Origin: Thermoanaerobacterales bacterium
Lineage (GTDB): Bacteria; Actinomycetota; Acidimicrobiia; Acidimicrobiales; JACDCH01
NCBI GenBank assembly: GCA_017577565.1
Contig: PKRH01000005.1
Location: forward strand, 1-55,467
Length of the DNA stretch: 55,467 bases
Reading direction: 5' to 3'
In this document: positions 41,917 to 49,420 of the stretch, piece by piece
How positions within the stretch are numbered: the stretch's first letter is position 1
How the letters are laid out: every line of letters starts with the position of its first letter
Notes under the pieces: generated by a model
Database searches by the model: none
Told to the model about the DNA's origin: nothing
What the model saw: the letters and a program-made list of their open reading frames with translations, nothing else
Made by a program: the position numbers and the translations under genes

Positions 41917-43164
41917 CTGGCCGCCCGACGCTCCCCCGACGCGCTCGGCCGGTGCGTCGGTGACGTCGAGACGTTCCTGACGAGCCGCTTCGGTGTGGCG
42001 CCCCACCTCTGGCGCCACACCGGCTCGTTCGACGACGTCCTGTCACTGGCCGACGTCGACCGCCTGATCGCCGGCGCGGGGCTCCGCCGGCCCGCCGTCC
42101 GCCTGGTGCGGGACGGCACGGTCATCCCGCCGGCCGACTACACGCGCCGGGCCCGCACCGGCGGCACCACCATCAGCGACCTCGTCGACCCCGGCCGCGT
42201 CCTCGACCTCGTCGCGGACGGGGCCACGGTCGTGCTCCAGGGCCTGCACCGCTGGTGGCCGCCCGCGGCCCGCTTCTGCCGCGACATCGAGCTGGTGCTC
42301 GGCCACGCGGTCCAGGCCAACGCCTACCTCACGCCGGCCGGCGCCGCGGGCCTCGCCCCGCACCACGACACGCACGACGTGTTCGTCCTGCAGGTGGCGG
42401 GGTCCAAGCACTGGACCGTCCGCCGGCCCTACCTCGACACGCCGCTCCCCCGCCACGCCAGCGACCACGAGGTCGCCGCCACCCAGCCCGTCCTGTTCGA
42501 GGCCGAGATGACGAGCGGCGACGCCCTCTACCTGCCCCGGGGCGTCGTGCACTCGGCAGCCGCGCAGCGGGGGCTGTCGCTGCACCTGACCATCGGCATC
42601 CTGGCGACGACCGTCCACGACGTGCTGCGCGAGCTGGTCGACCTCGCCGCCGAGGAGGTGCGGTTCCGCCGCAGCCTCGCCCCCGGCTGGGCGTTCGACC
42701 CCGACGGCGCCGAGGGCGAGGTGAAGGCCGCGATCGCCGCGCTCGTCGACTGGCTGGCGACGGCCGACGCCGGCGCCGTGGCCGAGCGCCTGCGCGACCG
42801 CTTCGTCGCCAACCGCACCCCGCTGCTCGAGGGCCAGCTCCTCGAGATCGCCGCGCTCGACGAGATCGGCGACGACACGCAGGTCGTCCGCCGGCCGGCC
42901 GCGGTGGCGCACCTGCGGGTCGAGCCCGGCGGCGACACCGGCGCCGGGGACGGCGGAGGGCCCCGCCTGCAGCTGGTCCTCGGCGACCGGCGCCTGACCA
43001 TGCCGGCGGCCCTGGAGCCGGCGGTCCGCCGGCTGCTCGACGGCGAGCCCCACCGGGTCGGCGACCTCGCCGACCTGCTCGACGCGCCCAGCCGGCGGGT
43101 GCTCGTCCGCCGGCTCGTCCGCGAGGGGATCCTCTGCACGCGCCGGGCCCCGTCCGATGCCTGA
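41917..43164 (+). CDS. JmjC/cupin_4-type 2-oxoglutarate, Fe(II) oxygenase (start uncertain)
   Basis: Counting from GTG 41995, the iron site is His123 and Asp125 (PHHDTHDVFVLQVAGSKHW) and the distal His186 (LPRGVVHSAA), matching cupin_4 ribosomal-protein hydroxylases (ROXA/MINA53 type). A C-terminal winged-helix-like segment (VGDLADLLDAPSRRVLVRRL) follows. The conserved N-terminus DALGRCVGDVETFLTSRFGVAPHLW lies upstream of GTG 41995, in frame, but has no ATG, GTG or TTG before it. The first possible start there is CTG 41917, 4 bases after the peptide stop. It overlaps the next gene by 8 bases. The likely reaction is amino-acid side-chain hydroxylation of a protein or peptide. Confidence 0.8.
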   Translation: MAARRSPDALGRCVGDVETFLTSRFGVAPHLWRHTGSFDDVLSLADVDRLIAGAGLRRPAVRLVRDGTVIPPADYTRRARTGGTTISDLVDPGRVLDLVADGATVVLQGLHRWWPPAARFCRDIELVLGHAVQANAYLTPAGAAGLAPHHDTHDVFVLQVAGSKHWTVRRPYLDTPLPRHASDHEVAATQPVLFEAEMTSGDALYLPRGVVHSAAAQRGLSLHLTIGILATTVHDVLRELVDLAAEEVRFRRSLAPGWAFDPDGAEGEVKAAIAALVDWLATADAGAVAERLRDRFVANRTPLLEGQLLEIAALDEIGDDTQVVRRPAAVAHLRVEPGGDTGAGDGGGPRLQLVLGDRRLTMPAALEPAVRRLLDGEPHRVGDLADLLDAPSRRVLVRRLVREGILCTRRAPSDA

Positions 43165-44548
43165 GCGGCTCGCGCTGCGCTGCGCCCCGGCCGCCCTGGC
43201 CCGGGCCGAGCCCCTGACCGGGACCGCCTCCCGCGTCCAGCGGTGGGTGATCGTCGAGCAGCCCGGCGCCTGGGGCAGCGACGCGCTGCGCCAGAGCGGC
43301 CTCGACACCGGCGTCGCCGAGCGACTGGCCGCGGAGGCCCGCCGCCACGGCGTCCGGGTCCTCCTGGGCCGCCGGCCCGGCCAGCGCCGGCTGGGGGCGG
43401 ACCGGACCGTGCACCTCGTCCACGCCGCCCGGGAGGCGCGCTGGATCGAGCAGATCGAGCTCCCGGCCGACGAGCCCGCGGCGCTCCTCGACCTCGACCT
43501 CGGGGCGCTGGCCCTGCCGGAGCCGCCCGGGGTCGGACGGCCCGGGCCGCCCCTCCACCTGGTCTGCACCAACGGGCGCCACGACCCCTGCTGCGCCGAC
43601 TTCGGGCGGCCGGTGGTGCGGGCGCTCGCCGCCGCGGGCGCGCCGGACGTGTGGGAGGTGTCGCACGTGGGCGGCGACCGCTTCGCGGCCAACCTCGTCT
43701 GCCTGCCGGAGGGCGTCTACTACGGCCGGGTCACGCCCGAGCGGGCGCCCGGGCTCGTCGCCGACCTGCGGGCGGGGTTCATCGACCTGGCCCACTACCG
43801 CGGCCGCAGCTTCCTGCCGCCGGTCGTCCAGGCCGCCGACGCGTTCGCCCGCGAGCACCTCGGCGAGCGCCGGGTCGACGGCCTCGCGCTGCTGTCCACC
43901 GAACGGCTGGACGAGGGCGTCGTGGCCGTCCTCGTCCAGCAGCGGGACGGCGACGCCCTCCGGGTCGTGGTGCGGGCCGAGCGGGCGCCGGCGGTGCAGC
44001 TCACCTGCCTCGTCCACGAGGAGCGACGCCCCTGGGCCTACCGGCTCGTCGAGCTGGGCCCGCCGCGCCGACCACCGGCGCGGGCCCGCCGCGACGGCGC
44101 GCCCGGCCCGTCACGGCCGGTCCGGCGACGGGCGGTCGGTGGTCAGGGACGGGGGCGGACCCCGGCGTCGCGGGCGTGCTCGCCGTTGGAGGAGGCGGCG
44201 CCGATCTGCCCGGGGACACCCGGCCCGCTGCCGGCGGGACCGGTCCCCCGCCCGCGGACGACCGCGACGACGGCCACCACCGCGCCGACGAGCGCTGCCA
44301 CGAGGAGCGCCGTGCGGATGCGCATCGCCTCGGACGCTACCGAGCGCGGTCGCCGGCGCGCAGCTCGGCGTCCGCCCCCGGGTCAACGAGGTCGGCGTAC
44401 TCGGGGTGCCGCTCGACGTACCGGGCCACGAACGGGCAGAGGGCGACCATGCGCCGGCCCGAGCGGCGGACGTCGTCGAGCGCCCCGCGCGCCAAGCGGC
44501 TGCCCAGGCCCCGCCCCTCGAACCGGTCGTCGACCTCGGTGTGGGTGA
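43157..44548 (+). CDS. Sucrase/ferredoxin-like (thioredoxin-fold 2Fe-2S) protein, second copy, with abnormal tail
   Basis: Residues 1-305 match the family: LVCTNGRHDPCCADFG gives Cys137, Cys145 and Cys146, and SHVGGDRFAANLVCLPEG is the second motif. The likely end of the protein is near AYRLVELGPP (about 44065), but the frame runs on without a stop to 44548. The last 160 residues are Arg/Pro-rich and lie antisense to two minus-strand genes, so they look like a shadow. A frameshift or a lost stop is suspected. The start overlaps the cupin gene by 8 bases, so the ferredoxin-like protein may pass electrons to the oxygenase. Confidence 0.75.
   Translation: MPERLALRCAPAALARAEPLTGTASRVQRWVIVEQPGAWGSDALRQSGLDTGVAERLAAEARRHGVRVLLGRRPGQRRLGADRTVHLVHAAREARWIEQIELPADEPAALLDLDLGALALPEPPGVGRPGPPLHLVCTNGRHDPCCADFGRPVVRALAAAGAPDVWEVSHVGGDRFAANLVCLPEGVYYGRVTPERAPGLVADLRAGFIDLAHYRGRSFLPPVVQAADAFAREHLGERRVDGLALLSTERLDEGVVAVLVQQRDGDALRVVVRAERAPAVQLTCLVHEERRPWAYRLVELGPPRRPPARARRDGAPGPSRPVRRRAVGGQGRGRTPASRACSPLEEAAPICPGTPGPLPAGPVPRPRTTATTATTAPTSAATRSAVRMRIASDATERGRRRAARRPPPGQRGRRTRGAARRTGPRTGRGRPCAGPSGGRRRAPRAPSGCPGPAPRTGRRPRCG
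44143..44325 (-). CDS. Small membrane-anchored protein
   Basis: A 60-residue protein: one N-terminal membrane helix (MRIRTALLVAALVGAVVAVV) and a polar tail (PGVPGQIGAASSNGEHARDA). No family. TAGCGT (44334-44339) lies 8 bases before the ATG, inside the end of the upstream GNAT gene, so it may have its own leaderless transcript as well as read-through. It lies antisense to the suspected tail of the ferredoxin-like gene. Confidence 0.6.
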   Translation of the reverse strand: MRIRTALLVAALVGAVVAVVAVVRGRGTGPAGSGPGVPGQIGAASSNGEHARDAGVRPRP

Positions 44549-44666
44549 GGACCCGCACGTCGCCCCGGTCCTCGTAGGCGACGAAGCCGGCGACCTCGCC
44601 GCCGACGGTGACCTCGTAGCGGTGCCGCCCCGGGTCGTCGTGCACCTCGACCGTCTCGTCGGTCAT
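44337..44666 (-). CDS. YjdJ-type GNAT N-acetyltransferase
   Basis: A 109-residue minimal GNAT domain. EVHDDPGRHRYEVTVGGEVA, FVAYEDRGDVRVLTHTEVDDRFEGRGLGSRLARGALDDVRR carries the CoA loop EGRGLG, and VALCPFVARYVERHPEYADLV is the hallmark C-terminus of the YjdJ/Gcn5-like family. GAGGAGG precedes the ATG by 5-6 bases. The substrate is unknown. It is divergent from the DJ-1 gene. A GGGTAC sequence (44714-44719) is upstream, but its -35 is poor. Confidence 0.9.
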   Translation of the reverse strand: MTDETVEVHDDPGRHRYEVTVGGEVAGFVAYEDRGDVRVLTHTEVDDRFEGRGLGSRLARGALDDVRRSGRRMVALCPFVARYVERHPEYADLVDPGADAELRAGDRAR

Positions 44667-44758
44667 CGCTGCCTCCTCGGCGCCCGCCTCGGTCGGTCGG
44701 GGCCGGGGCCACCGTACCCGCCCGCCCCGGCGGCGACTCCCACCCGCGCCGACCCGCC

Positions 44759-44783
44759 GTGTAGCACCGCCCTCGACGGGATA
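44759..44783 (+). promoter_or_regulatory. SigB/SigF-type promoter of the DJ-1/PfpI gene
   Basis: GTGT (44759-44762), 15 bases, GGGATA (44778-44783), about 40 bases before the ATG at 44823. GTGT is the same -35 seen before the first sigma gene. Confidence 0.45.
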
Positions 44784-44822
44784 GCTGTCCCGGGAGACCA
44801 CGACGACGCGAGGAGCATCCCC

Positions 44823-45389
44823 ATGGCAGCTGACATCGACGGCGCGCAGATCGCCTTCCTCGTGGCCAACGAGGGGGTCGAGCAGGTCGAGCTCACCGAG
44901 CCCTGGACGGCCGTCGAGAAGGCGGGCGGCCGCCCCGTGCTCGTGGCACCCGAGAGCGGCCCGGTGCAGGCCTTCCACCACCTCGACAAGGCCGAGTCGT
45001 TCCCGGTCGACCAGGTGCTCGGCACGGCCAGCCCCACCGAGTTCGACGCCCTCGTGCTGCCCGGCGGCGTCGCCAACCCGGACGCCCTCCGCACCGACGA
45101 GCGGGCGGTGCGCTTCGTGCGGGAGTTCGTCGAGGCCGGCAAGCCGGTCGCGGCCATCTGCCACGCGCCCTGGGTGCTCGTCGAGGCCGGCGTCGTCCGC
45201 GGGCGCCGGCTGACCAGCTGGCCGAGCCTGCGCACCGACGTCACGAACGCCGGCGGCGAGTGGACCGACGAGCCGGTGGTGATCGACCGGGACGGCCCCA
45301 ACACGCTGGTGACGAGCCGCAAGCCCGCCGACCTCGACGCCTTCTGCGACGCGCTCCTCGGGGTGGTGGCCGACCGCCTCGAGCGCTGA
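44823..45389 (+). CDS. DJ-1/PfpI-family protein (glyoxalase III or deglycase-like)
   Basis: A 188-residue protein. AICHAPWVLVEAG has the nucleophile-elbow Cys113 followed by His, and QIAFLVANEGVEQVELTEPW supplies the upstream Glu of the PfpI group. Members degrade methylglyoxal or repair glycated proteins and are often stress-induced, which fits the candidate promoter upstream. GAGGAG is about 9 bases before the ATG. It converges on the P450 gene 48 bases away. Confidence 0.9.
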   Translation: MAADIDGAQIAFLVANEGVEQVELTEPWTAVEKAGGRPVLVAPESGPVQAFHHLDKAESFPVDQVLGTASPTEFDALVLPGGVANPDALRTDERAVRFVREFVEAGKPVAAICHAPWVLVEAGVVRGRRLTSWPSLRTDVTNAGGEWTDEPVVIDRDGPNTLVTSRKPADLDAFCDALLGVVADRLER

Positions 45390-45436
45390 CCCGGCCGACC
45401 CGTCCGACGGCCCACCGGGCGCGGCGCCCGAGGGGC

Positions 45437-46654
45437 TCACCGGGCCCGGAAGGCGATCGGCAGCCGGCGCAGGCCCCGGATGACCATCCGCTCGTTCCAC
45501 TCCGGCTCGCCGTCGAGCCGGAGGTCGTCGAGCCCGACGAGGGCGCCGAGCGCCACCTCGGCCTGGAGCCGGGCGAGGTGCATCCCGAGGCACCGGTGGA
45601 TGCCCGCGCCGAACTGGACGTGCTGGGCGGCGTCCGGCCGGTCGACGCGCACCCGGTCCGGGTCGTCCCAGCGCGCCGGGTCGCGGTTGGCGGCGCCGAC
45701 GCAGGCGTAGAGGACGTCGCCGGGCGCGACCTCCCGCCCGCCGAGGACCATCGGCCGGGTGGCGATCCGCCGGACGAACTGGTTGGGCCCGTCGAAGCGG
45801 GCCAGCTCGTCGACCGCGTTCCGGAGGAGGTCGGGGCGGGCCCGCAGCAGCGCGAGCTGGTCGGGCTGGCGCAGCAGGGCGAGCAGCCCGTTGCCGATCA
45901 GCGACATCGTCGGCTCGTGGCCGGCGACGTAGAGGGTGACCACCTGGGCGACCAGCTCGTCACGGGACAGGCGGTCGCCGGCGTCCTCGGCGGTGACGAG
46001 CGCGGTGAGCAGGTCGTCGGCCGGGTGGCGGCGCTTGGCCTCGATCACCTCGCCCAGGTGCTCGTACATCTCGTCCATGAGGGCCCGGCACCGCTCGTGC
46101 TCGGCGTCGTCGATGACCGGGTCGAGGACGCGGGTCACCGCCCTGATCCACTCCCGCACCTGCTCGGCGTCCTCGTCGGGCAGGCCGAGCACGTCGTTGA
46201 ACACGGCGACGGGCAGCGGGTAGGCGAACTCGGCGATCAGGTCGGCCGACCCCCGGGACGCCAGCGCGGCGATCGCCGCCGCGACCCGCTGCTCGACCGT
46301 CCGGCGCAGCGCCTCCACCGGGCGAGGGCCGAACGGCGCCTGCACCAGTCGCCGCAACCGGCCGTGGTCGGGCTCGTCCCGCAGCACGAGCGTGTCCGGC
46401 GACCGCCCGGTGCGGGCCTGGCGCTCGCGCTGGCGCTCCACGGTGGGCGTCGGCCGGGCGTGGCGCAGCTCGACGCTGACCGTCGGGTCGCGCAGCACCG
46501 CGGCCACGTCGTCGAACCGGGTGAGCACCCACCCGTCGACGAGCGGCGACCAGTGCACCGGGTCGTGCGCCCGCAGCCGGGCGTACTGCTCGTAGGGCGA
46601 GGCGACGAACCCCTCCTCGAGCGGGTCGAAGGCCACCGGCGCGTCGACGGTCAC
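45437..46654 (-). CDS. Cytochrome P450
   Basis: A 405-residue P450. The haem loop FGAGIHRCLG (348-357) has the thiolate Cys355. The I-helix reads LYVAGHEPTMSLIGNG, the HEPT variant of the usual AGHETT found in a subset of actinobacterial P450s. The ExxR pair is in DELARFD. The GTG start at 46654 is chosen because GGGGGG lies upstream; the long frame to 46768 runs through a promoter region. No partner ferredoxin is adjacent. Substrate unknown; the active-site loop VRRIATRPMVLGG is typical. Confidence 0.92.
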   Translation of the reverse strand: MTVDAPVAFDPLEEGFVASPYEQYARLRAHDPVHWSPLVDGWVLTRFDDVAAVLRDPTVSVELRHARPTPTVERQRERQARTGRSPDTLVLRDEPDHGRLRRLVQAPFGPRPVEALRRTVEQRVAAAIAALASRGSADLIAEFAYPLPVAVFNDVLGLPDEDAEQVREWIRAVTRVLDPVIDDAEHERCRALMDEMYEHLGEVIEAKRRHPADDLLTALVTAEDAGDRLSRDELVAQVVTLYVAGHEPTMSLIGNGLLALLRQPDQLALLRARPDLLRNAVDELARFDGPNQFVRRIATRPMVLGGREVAPGDVLYACVGAANRDPARWDDPDRVRVDRPDAAQHVQFGAGIHRCLGMHLARLQAEVALGALVGLDDLRLDGEPEWNERMVIRGLRRLPIAFRAR

Positions 46655-46801
46655 CGCCGCACCCCCCGGGTGGCCGCGGCGCTCGGGCGGGCTGGGCCCG
46701 GTCGTGGCATGGCTCCCCCCTCCGACGGCTCGTGCACCTGACGACACGGTTCGTGGCGACCGTACCACCGCCGTCGGCGGTGGTCGGCGGCCCCGCAGTG
46801 G

Positions 46802-49273
46802 CTACAGCTCCTCGCGCCGCTGCATCAGCTGGAACATGAACCAGCCCGGCAGCATCGGCAGCCAGTGCGTCACCAGCCGGAAGGTCAGCACGGCGGGGAC
46901 CGCGCTGCTCTCCGGCATCCCGTAGCCGGTGAGCGCGAACACGAGGGCGCCCTCGATCGCCCCCAGCCCGCCCGGCGTCGGCGCCGCGGAGCCGAGCGCC
47001 GCGGCCACCAGGTAGGCGGCGCCGATCTCGGGGAAGCTGATCCCGCCGCCGAAGGCGGCGACGGCGGCCGTCAAGCTGAGGATGTAGGCCGAGGTGATCC
47101 CCATCGACCCGCCGAGCAGGCCGATGACCCGCATGGGGTCGGTGAGCACGTCGGCCAGCGTCGACGCCGCGGTGCGGACCTGCTCGACGAGCGGCGGCAG
47201 CACCCGGCGCCGCACGGCGGGGACGAGCCCGACGACCAGCCCGCTGGCCGACAGGACGATCGCCACGACGACGAAGACGACGCTGGCGTCGGGCAGCTCG
47301 AACCGCAGCCCGCTGGAGCCCACCCACAGGAGGAAGCCGCCCATGAGCGACAGGTGGACGGCGAAGCCGGCCAGCGCGCACAGCCCGACGGCGGCGGCCG
47401 CCGGGCCGGGTTCGATGCCCGACCGCTGCAGGAACCGGACGCCGACGGCGAGCGTGCCCGTGTTGGCGGGCGCGATGCGGCTGACGAACGTGGACGCCAG
47501 CTGCATCCGCAGCGCCGGCAGGTACGGGATCGGGTCGGGCACCGAGGCGACGAAGGCCAGGGCGGCCGAGGCGATCATGGCGCCGGCGCCCACGACCATC
47601 GGCGCCAGCCACCACCAGTTGGCGTCGCTGGCCGCGTCGAGCGTGTCGCCCCAGTCGCCGATCTGCGGCAGCAGGACGTAGACGCCGACGACGGCGGCGA
47701 CGAGGGACAGCAGCGTGCGGGGCCGGATCCGGTCCAGCCGGGCGAGCGGGGCCGGCTCGACGCCGGTGGCCCCGGCGATGGCCGTCCGCAGCGCGTCGAG
47801 CAGGGCGCGCTCGTTGCGGGCCGCCCGCCGCGTCGTGCGGGGCAGGGCCAGCGGCTGCAGGTACGGCACGGCCGACACGACGGCGTGGGGCCCGAGCGCC
47901 TCCACGGCGGCGTCGACCGCCGCCTCGGCACCCATGACCGCGGCGGTCGAGGCCAGCAGCTGGGCCCGGTCGAGGGCCAGGTCGCGGTCGCGGGCGGCGA
48001 TGGCGGCGCCGTCGAACCCCCGCAGGACGATCCGCCCGTCGCGGGTGACCCAGATCGAGTCGAGGTCGAGGTTGCGGTGGGCGATGCGGTGGCGGTGCAG
48101 GGCGTCCACCTGCCGCCACATGTCGATCACCAGCTCCCGCGGCAGCGGCGAGGCGGCGCCGGCCTCCGGCGCCACGGCCTCGGCCGCCGAGGACGGATGG
48201 GCCACCACGCTGGCCACCGGGGCGGCGTCGACCCGGTCCTCGAGCAACCCGACCGAGCCCTGGGCCGAGGCGACGATCCCCCGCACCGGCGCCACCCGGG
48301 CGCCGGCGTCGGCGGCGGCCCGCTGGGCCAGCGCCTCGTGCTCGATCCGCCGCTGGACCGTGTCGTAGGGACGGTCGTTGACCCAGGTGCGGAGGCGGGC
48401 CGAGCGCCACAGCTCCTCCAGCAGGTTCTCGGACCGGTCGTGCACGGTGCGCACCCGCATCTCCAGCGTCGGCCGGCCCGCCATCTCGACCTCGTAGACG
48501 AGCGGGCTCGACCCCGGCAGCTGCTCGATCCGCAGCGGGCGGCCGATCGACCGCAGCATCGCCACGAGCTCGGGCGCCTCGGGGTCGCTGCCCTCGCTGC
48601 CGAAGACGAGCAGGGCGAGCGAGCCGGCCGCCATCCCGACGGCGATGGCCACGACGATGTCGAGCGGCGGCTCGCTCGACGACACGACCCGCAGCACCGT
48701 GAGCAGCGCCACGCCCGCCCACAGGACCCGCCGCCACTGCTGCGAGAGCCACTGCGAGGCGACGATGACCAGCGCGACCGCGGCGGCGATCAGCGGCGAG
48801 GTGGCGAACTCCGGCGACGACACCTCGACGACCGTGTCGGTGGCCGGGTCGCGGGCGATCACCCCCTGGTCGGCGAGCAGGTCGGCCAGCCACCCCATCG
48901 CCGTGCCCGCCCCGAGCGCGGCGACGGCCAGCGACACGGCCTGGAGGAACCGGCGCCGGACGACGAGGACGACGAGCGCCAGCGTGGGCACGAGGACGGT
49001 GCCGAGCACCGCCAGGCCGGTGAGCGCCTCGGCGAACCGGTCCGGCACCCGCTGGTAGACCTCGACGAGGTCCTCCTCCGCCCCGCCGATGGTGTTGCGC
49101 AGCAACGTGGCGACCAGCACGCCGACGCCGATGAGCAGGAGCGACACGAGGAAGCGGACGACGTCGGCCTGGGAGCGGACCCGGCGGCGGGGTGTGACCG
49201 ACACGAGGACCCCGGCCACCACGCCGACGTCGTCGCTCGCCGTCCCGGACGCGATCGCTCCTGTGCTCTGCAC
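46802..49273 (-). CDS. Membrane protein: degenerate kinase-like domain fused to an LPG-synthase-type transmembrane domain
   Basis: An 823-residue protein. The N-terminus has about six membrane helices (VRFLVSLLLIGVGVLVATLL, VLGTVLVPTLALVVLVV). Next comes a cytoplasmic domain with the protein-kinase-like loop HRIAHRNLDLDSIWVTRDGR, then IVLRGFDGA. In the active form this is HRDxxxxN and DFG. Here the catalytic Asp is Asn401 and the metal Asp is Gly, so it looks catalytically dead. A further eight or so helices (FLQRSGIEPGPAAAAVGLCA, GSAAPTPGGLGAIEGALVFA) match the flippase-like TM domain PF03706 shared with LPG synthase and AglD. The GTG start has GGAG 4 bases upstream. It may move a lipid or sugar across the membrane. 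Confidence 0.8.
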   Translation of the reverse strand: MQSTGAIASGTASDDVGVVAGVLVSVTPRRRVRSQADVVRFLVSLLLIGVGVLVATLLRNTIGGAEEDLVEVYQRVPDRFAEALTGLAVLGTVLVPTLALVVLVVRRRFLQAVSLAVAALGAGTAMGWLADLLADQGVIARDPATDTVVEVSSPEFATSPLIAAAVALVIVASQWLSQQWRRVLWAGVALLTVLRVVSSSEPPLDIVVAIAVGMAAGSLALLVFGSEGSDPEAPELVAMLRSIGRPLRIEQLPGSSPLVYEVEMAGRPTLEMRVRTVHDRSENLLEELWRSARLRTWVNDRPYDTVQRRIEHEALAQRAAADAGARVAPVRGIVASAQGSVGLLEDRVDAAPVASVVAHPSSAAEAVAPEAGAASPLPRELVIDMWRQVDALHRHRIAHRNLDLDSIWVTRDGRIVLRGFDGAAIAARDRDLALDRAQLLASTAAVMGAEAAVDAAVEALGPHAVVSAVPYLQPLALPRTTRRAARNERALLDALRTAIAGATGVEPAPLARLDRIRPRTLLSLVAAVVGVYVLLPQIGDWGDTLDAASDANWWWLAPMVVGAGAMIASAALAFVASVPDPIPYLPALRMQLASTFVSRIAPANTGTLAVGVRFLQRSGIEPGPAAAAVGLCALAGFAVHLSLMGGFLLWVGSSGLRFELPDASVVFVVVAIVLSASGLVVGLVPAVRRRVLPPLVEQVRTAASTLADVLTDPMRVIGLLGGSMGITSAYILSLTAAVAAFGGGISFPEIGAAYLVAAALGSAAPTPGGLGAIEGALVFALTGYGMPESSAVPAVLTFRLVTHWLPMLPGWFMFQLMQRREEL

Positions 49274-49364
49274 CGTGCTCCATCCTCGCACGGCGCGCGA
49301 GCCGCGCCGATGACGGCGACCTGGGAGCCTCTCCTGTCGCCCGGCACCGCCTTGACCGACGCCC

Positions 49365-49383
49365 GGATGTTCGGAGAACCTAA
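49365..49383 (+). promoter_or_regulatory. Candidate IdeR/DtxR iron box before the siderophore ABC operon
   Basis: The 19 bases match 13 of 19 positions of the IdeR consensus, with the right half AACCTAA complete and the left half poor. It lies 38 bases upstream of the permease ATG, near a CCTAAC sequence that could be the -10. Iron repression is suggested. Confidence 0.45.
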
Positions 49384-49420
49384 CACGGATGTCAGCACCG
49401 CCGCCGACCCCCGTCCGGGC

